A stretch of DNA of 64,000 nucleotides. Origin: Streptomyces eurythermus. Its GTDB lineage: Bacteria > Actinomycetota > Actinomycetes > Streptomycetales > Streptomycetaceae. The notes beneath the pieces were generated by a model that ran no database searches, was not told the DNA's origin, and worked only from the letters and a program-made list of their open reading frames with translations. The position numbers were made by a program, and so were the translations under genes. Shown in pieces: positions 61,781-64,000 of the stretch; the stretch's first letter is position 1; every line of letters starts with the position of its first letter. The DNA lies in NCBI RefSeq assembly GCF_014649115.1, contig NZ_BMSK01000010.1, positions 248,001-312,000 of the forward strand, in the 5' to 3' direction.

Positions 61781-61846
61781 GGGCGAGGGACGCGTGAGGG
61801 AGGGGGCAGGGGGGCGTGCGCGGGTGCGGGCTCACCGTGGCTCGTC

Positions 61847-61864
61847 GCGCGGTTTTTCCCGCGC
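61847..61864. terminator. Stem-loop between EamA and MocR genes
   Basis: GCGCGG and CCGCGC pair perfectly around TTTTTC, between convergent stops. The loop rather than the tail carries the T-run. Confidence 0.45.
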
Positions 61865-61933
61865 CTCTTCTCCCGGCCCCCGCCCCCCCGGTTCTCCCGT
61901 TCCCCTCTGGCTCTTCCGGTTCTCCCGGTCGCC

Positions 61934-63274
61934 TCAGCCGTAGACGCGGGCCGGGGACGGGCGGACGGCCGCCGCCACCGCGTCGGCCAGCACGGTGATG
62001 TCCGCCTCCGTGAGCGGTGAGACCGTGATGCGCACGCCCTGCGGGGAGGCCAGGCGGAAGCGGGCGCCCGGGGCCACCGCCCAGCCGTTCTGGAGCAGCC
62101 GGGCGAGGGCGCCCGTCTCGTCGGGGACCGGGACCCAGACGTTCATGCCGCTGCGGCCGTGGGCGGTGACGCCGCGCTCCGCCAGCGCGTCGACGAGGGC
62201 GTCCCGCCGGGCGCCGTAGGACCGGGCCACCGCCGCCCGGTCCACCGCGCCGTACGCCCACAGGTGGGCCACGGCGCGCTGCAGCAGCAGGCTCACCCAG
62301 CCGGGGCCGAGGCGCTGGCGGCCCCGGAGGCGGTCCACGGTGACCGGGTCCCCGGTGAGGACGGCCAGGCGCAGGTCGGGGCCGTAGGCCTTGGCGGCGG
62401 AGCGGACGAAGGCCCAGTGGCGGGTGACGCCCGCGAGGGGGTGCAGCGGCAGGTCGACGATGCCGTGGCCGTGGTCGTCCTCGATGAGCAGGGTCTCCGG
62501 GTGCTCGCGCAGCACCGCGCGCAGGGCACGTGCGCGCGTGGCGGTCACCGAGGCGCCGGTCGGGTTCTGCGCCCGGTCGGTGACGATCAGCGCGCGGGCC
62601 CCGGACTCCAGGGCGCGGCGCAGGTCGTCCGGGCGCGGTCCGTCGTCGTCCACGCCGACCGGGGCCGTGTGCAGGCCGAGCGCGGGGACGAGGTCGAGCA
62701 GGCTGCCCCAGCCGGGGTCCTCGACGGCGACCGTGTCGCCGGGCCTGAGGTGCGCGGCGAGGACGCGTTCGATGGCGTCGAGGGAGCCGGAGGTCACGGT
62801 CAGCGGGCCCGCGGGGACGCCGTCGGCGTCGAGTTCGGCGCGGGCGAGCCGGGCGAGGTCCGCGTCCACGGGGTCGTCGCCGTAGCGGACGGGCCGCCGG
62901 TCGCCCTGTTCGGCCGCCGCGGCGAGGGCCGGGGCCAGGCTGGGCAGCAGGGCCGGGTCGGGGTTTCCCGTGGACAGGTCGCGGCCGCCGGGGGGCACCT
63001 CGACGCGCAGTTCCTCGCGGCCGGTGGTGGCCGGCTTGGGGCGGACCCGGCTGCCCCGGCGGCCGGCCGTCTCGATCACCCCGCGTTCGCGCAGGATGCG
63101 GTAGGCGGCGGCGACCGTGTTCGGGTTCACCCCCAGCCGTTCCGCCAACTCCCGCAGCGGAGGCAGGAGTTGCCCCGGTTCCAGCCCGCCCGACCCGACC
63201 GCCTGTTCGACGCTGGCCGCGATCTCGGCTGCGCCACGCCCTTCGATCCGATACTCTCCTAGCACAAAGCTCAT
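61934..63274 (-). CDS. MocR-type GntR/aminotransferase regulator (PdxR-like)
   Basis: A 446-residue two-domain regulator. The GntR winged HTH spans residues 10-75 (LEPGQLLPPLRELAERLGVNPNTVAAAYRIL). The aminotransferase-like domain follows, with TVTSGSLDAIERVL, AVEDPGWGSLLD and the PLP Lys in SAAKAYGPDLRLA. MocR proteins such as PdxR sense PLP and control vitamin B6 genes. The neighbour across a perfect palindrome is a pyridoxamine-oxidase-like gene, which fits B6-linked control. Confidence 0.93.
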   Translation of the reverse strand: MSFVLGEYRIEGRGAAEIAASVEQAVGSGGLEPGQLLPPLRELAERLGVNPNTVAAAYRILRERGVIETAGRRGSRVRPKPATTGREELRVEVPPGGRDLSTGNPDPALLPSLAPALAAAAEQGDRRPVRYGDDPVDADLARLARAELDADGVPAGPLTVTSGSLDAIERVLAAHLRPGDTVAVEDPGWGSLLDLVPALGLHTAPVGVDDDGPRPDDLRRALESGARALIVTDRAQNPTGASVTATRARALRAVLREHPETLLIEDDHGHGIVDLPLHPLAGVTRHWAFVRSAAKAYGPDLRLAVLTGDPVTVDRLRGRQRLGPGWVSLLLQRAVAHLWAYGAVDRAAVARSYGARRDALVDALAERGVTAHGRSGMNVWVPVPDETGALARLLQNGWAVAPGARFRLASPQGVRITVSPLTEADITVLADAVAAAVRPSPARVYG

Positions 63275-63276
63275 TA

Positions 63277-63288
63277 TGCACTAGTGCA
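63277..63288. promoter_or_regulatory. Candidate MocR operator, perfect palindrome
   Basis: TGCACTAGTGCA is a perfect 12-bp palindrome in the 38-bp gap between the MocR start (63274) and the leader of the PNPOx-like gene (63313). Flanks are AT-rich. An operator here would control both genes. Confidence 0.6.
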
Positions 63289-63312
63289 ATAGAGATCGCC
63301 ATGGAGGGGACC

Positions 63313-63993
63313 ATGCAGGGCACCACCGAGGAATCGCGGCCCGCCGCCTACGCGCCGACCGGCCGGACCGTGCCGACGCGTTCCGCGGAGCGGGCGTCGT
63401 ACGACAGGGAACTGGTGCACGCGATCCTGGACGAGGGGTACGTCTGCCACCTCGGCTTCGTCCGGGACGGCGCCCCCGTGGTGCTGCCGACGCTGTACGG
63501 CCGGGTCGGCGAGCGGCTCTACGTCCACGGCTCGACCGGCTCCCGGCCGCTGCGGATGACCGGCCAGGCCGACCCGGGCCTGCCGGTGTGCCTGACGGTC
63601 ACCCACGTCGACGGGCTGGTGCTGGCCCGCTCCGCCTTCCACCACTCGATCAACTACCGCTCGGTCGTGGTGCACGGCATCGCGCACGAGGTCACCGACC
63701 CGGAGGAGCGGCGGCTGGCCCTGGACGCGCTGGTCGACCATGTCGTACCGGGCCGGGCCGCCGACTCCCGGCCCGCGAACAAGAAGGAGCTGGCCGCCAC
63801 CGCGGTGATCCGCCTGGACCTGGAGGAGGTCTCGGCCAAGGTCCGCACCGGCGGCGCCAACGACGAGCCCGAGGACCTCGCCCTGCCGCACTGGGCCGGC
63901 GTCGTCCCGCTCCGCAAGGGCTACGAGGCCCCCGTTCCCAACCACGACCTGACCCCCGGCATCGAGCTGCCGGACTACCTGGCGGCACCGTAA
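63313..63993 (+). CDS. Pyridoxamine 5'-phosphate oxidase-like FMN-binding protein
   Basis: A 226-residue split-barrel protein. The FMN-binding core reads EGYVCHLGFVRDGAPVVLPTLYG, then GSTGSRPLRMTG and FHHSINYRSVVVHG. The C-terminal part (PALPHWAGVVP type, here ALPHWAGVVPLRKGYEAP) is typical of the Pyridox_ox_2 group. It may be a B6-related or other flavoenzyme. The start is decided by GGAGGGG at 63303-63309 before ATG 63313; ATG at 63301 lies in that leader. The divergent MocR protein is its likely regulator. It ends 7 nt before the right edge. Confidence 0.9.
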   Translation: MQGTTEESRPAAYAPTGRTVPTRSAERASYDRELVHAILDEGYVCHLGFVRDGAPVVLPTLYGRVGERLYVHGSTGSRPLRMTGQADPGLPVCLTVTHVDGLVLARSAFHHSINYRSVVVHGIAHEVTDPEERRLALDALVDHVVPGRAADSRPANKKELAATAVIRLDLEEVSAKVRTGGANDEPEDLALPHWAGVVPLRKGYEAPVPNHDLTPGIELPDYLAAP

Positions 63994-64000
63994 CGGCGAC

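Overview
The window is about 70% G+C, with short intergenic gaps, frequent GTG and TTG starts, ATGA/GTGA overlaps and many apparently leaderless promoters. Gene content includes SbcCD, SixA-like phosphatase, a mycofactocin-type SDR, F420/FMN split-barrel proteins, PQG-rich membrane proteins and a second Lnt-type acyltransferase. This points to the chromosome of a Streptomyces or a close relative. I found no tRNA, rRNA, CRISPR array, transposase or phage gene. Both window edges lie inside ordinary chromosomal sequence; the left edge cuts a cytochrome P450.

Layout. 1-2.3 kb: end of a P450, then a rhodanese and an Lrp-type regulator facing apart. 2.3-5.9 kb (minus): a compact terpenoid operon, P450 - class I terpene cyclase - P450, the last two overlapping by ATGA. 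6.2-12.5 kb (minus): sbcD-sbcC, a YigZ/IMPACT protein, a SixA-like histidine phosphatase and a degenerate cysteinyl-tRNA-synthetase-like protein. 12.6-30 kb: accessory housekeeping genes, including an ArsR/CDF metal efflux pair, YbaK, XRE-cupin/EamA, hexapeptide acetyltransferase and gamma carbonic anhydrase, DedA, a flippase-like protein, a sigma-like/ricin-lectin membrane protein with a suspected frameshift, a small cold-shock-like protein, thioesterase, HxlR and HAD. 30.1-31 kb: uppP.

31.0-46.6 kb (minus) is the most striking region: a compact nonribosomal peptide cluster read as type II thioesterase, SDR, NRPS1 (degenerate C-A-T), ATP-grasp ligase, NRPS2 (A-T-C), NRPS3 (half C-A-T-C*-vestigial A-T-TE), then an MFS exporter. 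My hand-read adenylation codes suggest Thr-like, Val-like and Ser. The NRPS3 condensation domain has HN in place of HH in its HHxxxDG motif. The integrated TE has Cys instead of Ser in the nucleophile elbow, and the free TEII also has a Cys there. The combination of a carboxylate-amine ligase, a non-canonical C domain after a Ser module and two Cys-type thioesterases suggests an unusual small peptide. I do not recognise it as a known pathway.

47.3-64 kb returns to conserved functions: DUF4291 and SnoaL-like proteins, lnt, a Gfo/Idh oxidoreductase, a TPR-like protein, ung, a peptide-type ABC solute-binding lipoprotein, two SDR/FabG proteins, a HipA-like kinase/DUF3037 pair, a Rieske lipoprotein, an isochorismatase-fold protein lacking its Cys, an FMN/F420 split-barrel protein, LysR/EamA, and a MocR regulator facing a PNPOx-like protein across a perfect palindrome. 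Several strong stem-loops separate transcription units, including a 44-nt perfect palindrome downstream of ung.

All family assignments come from reading motifs by eye; no database search was run.
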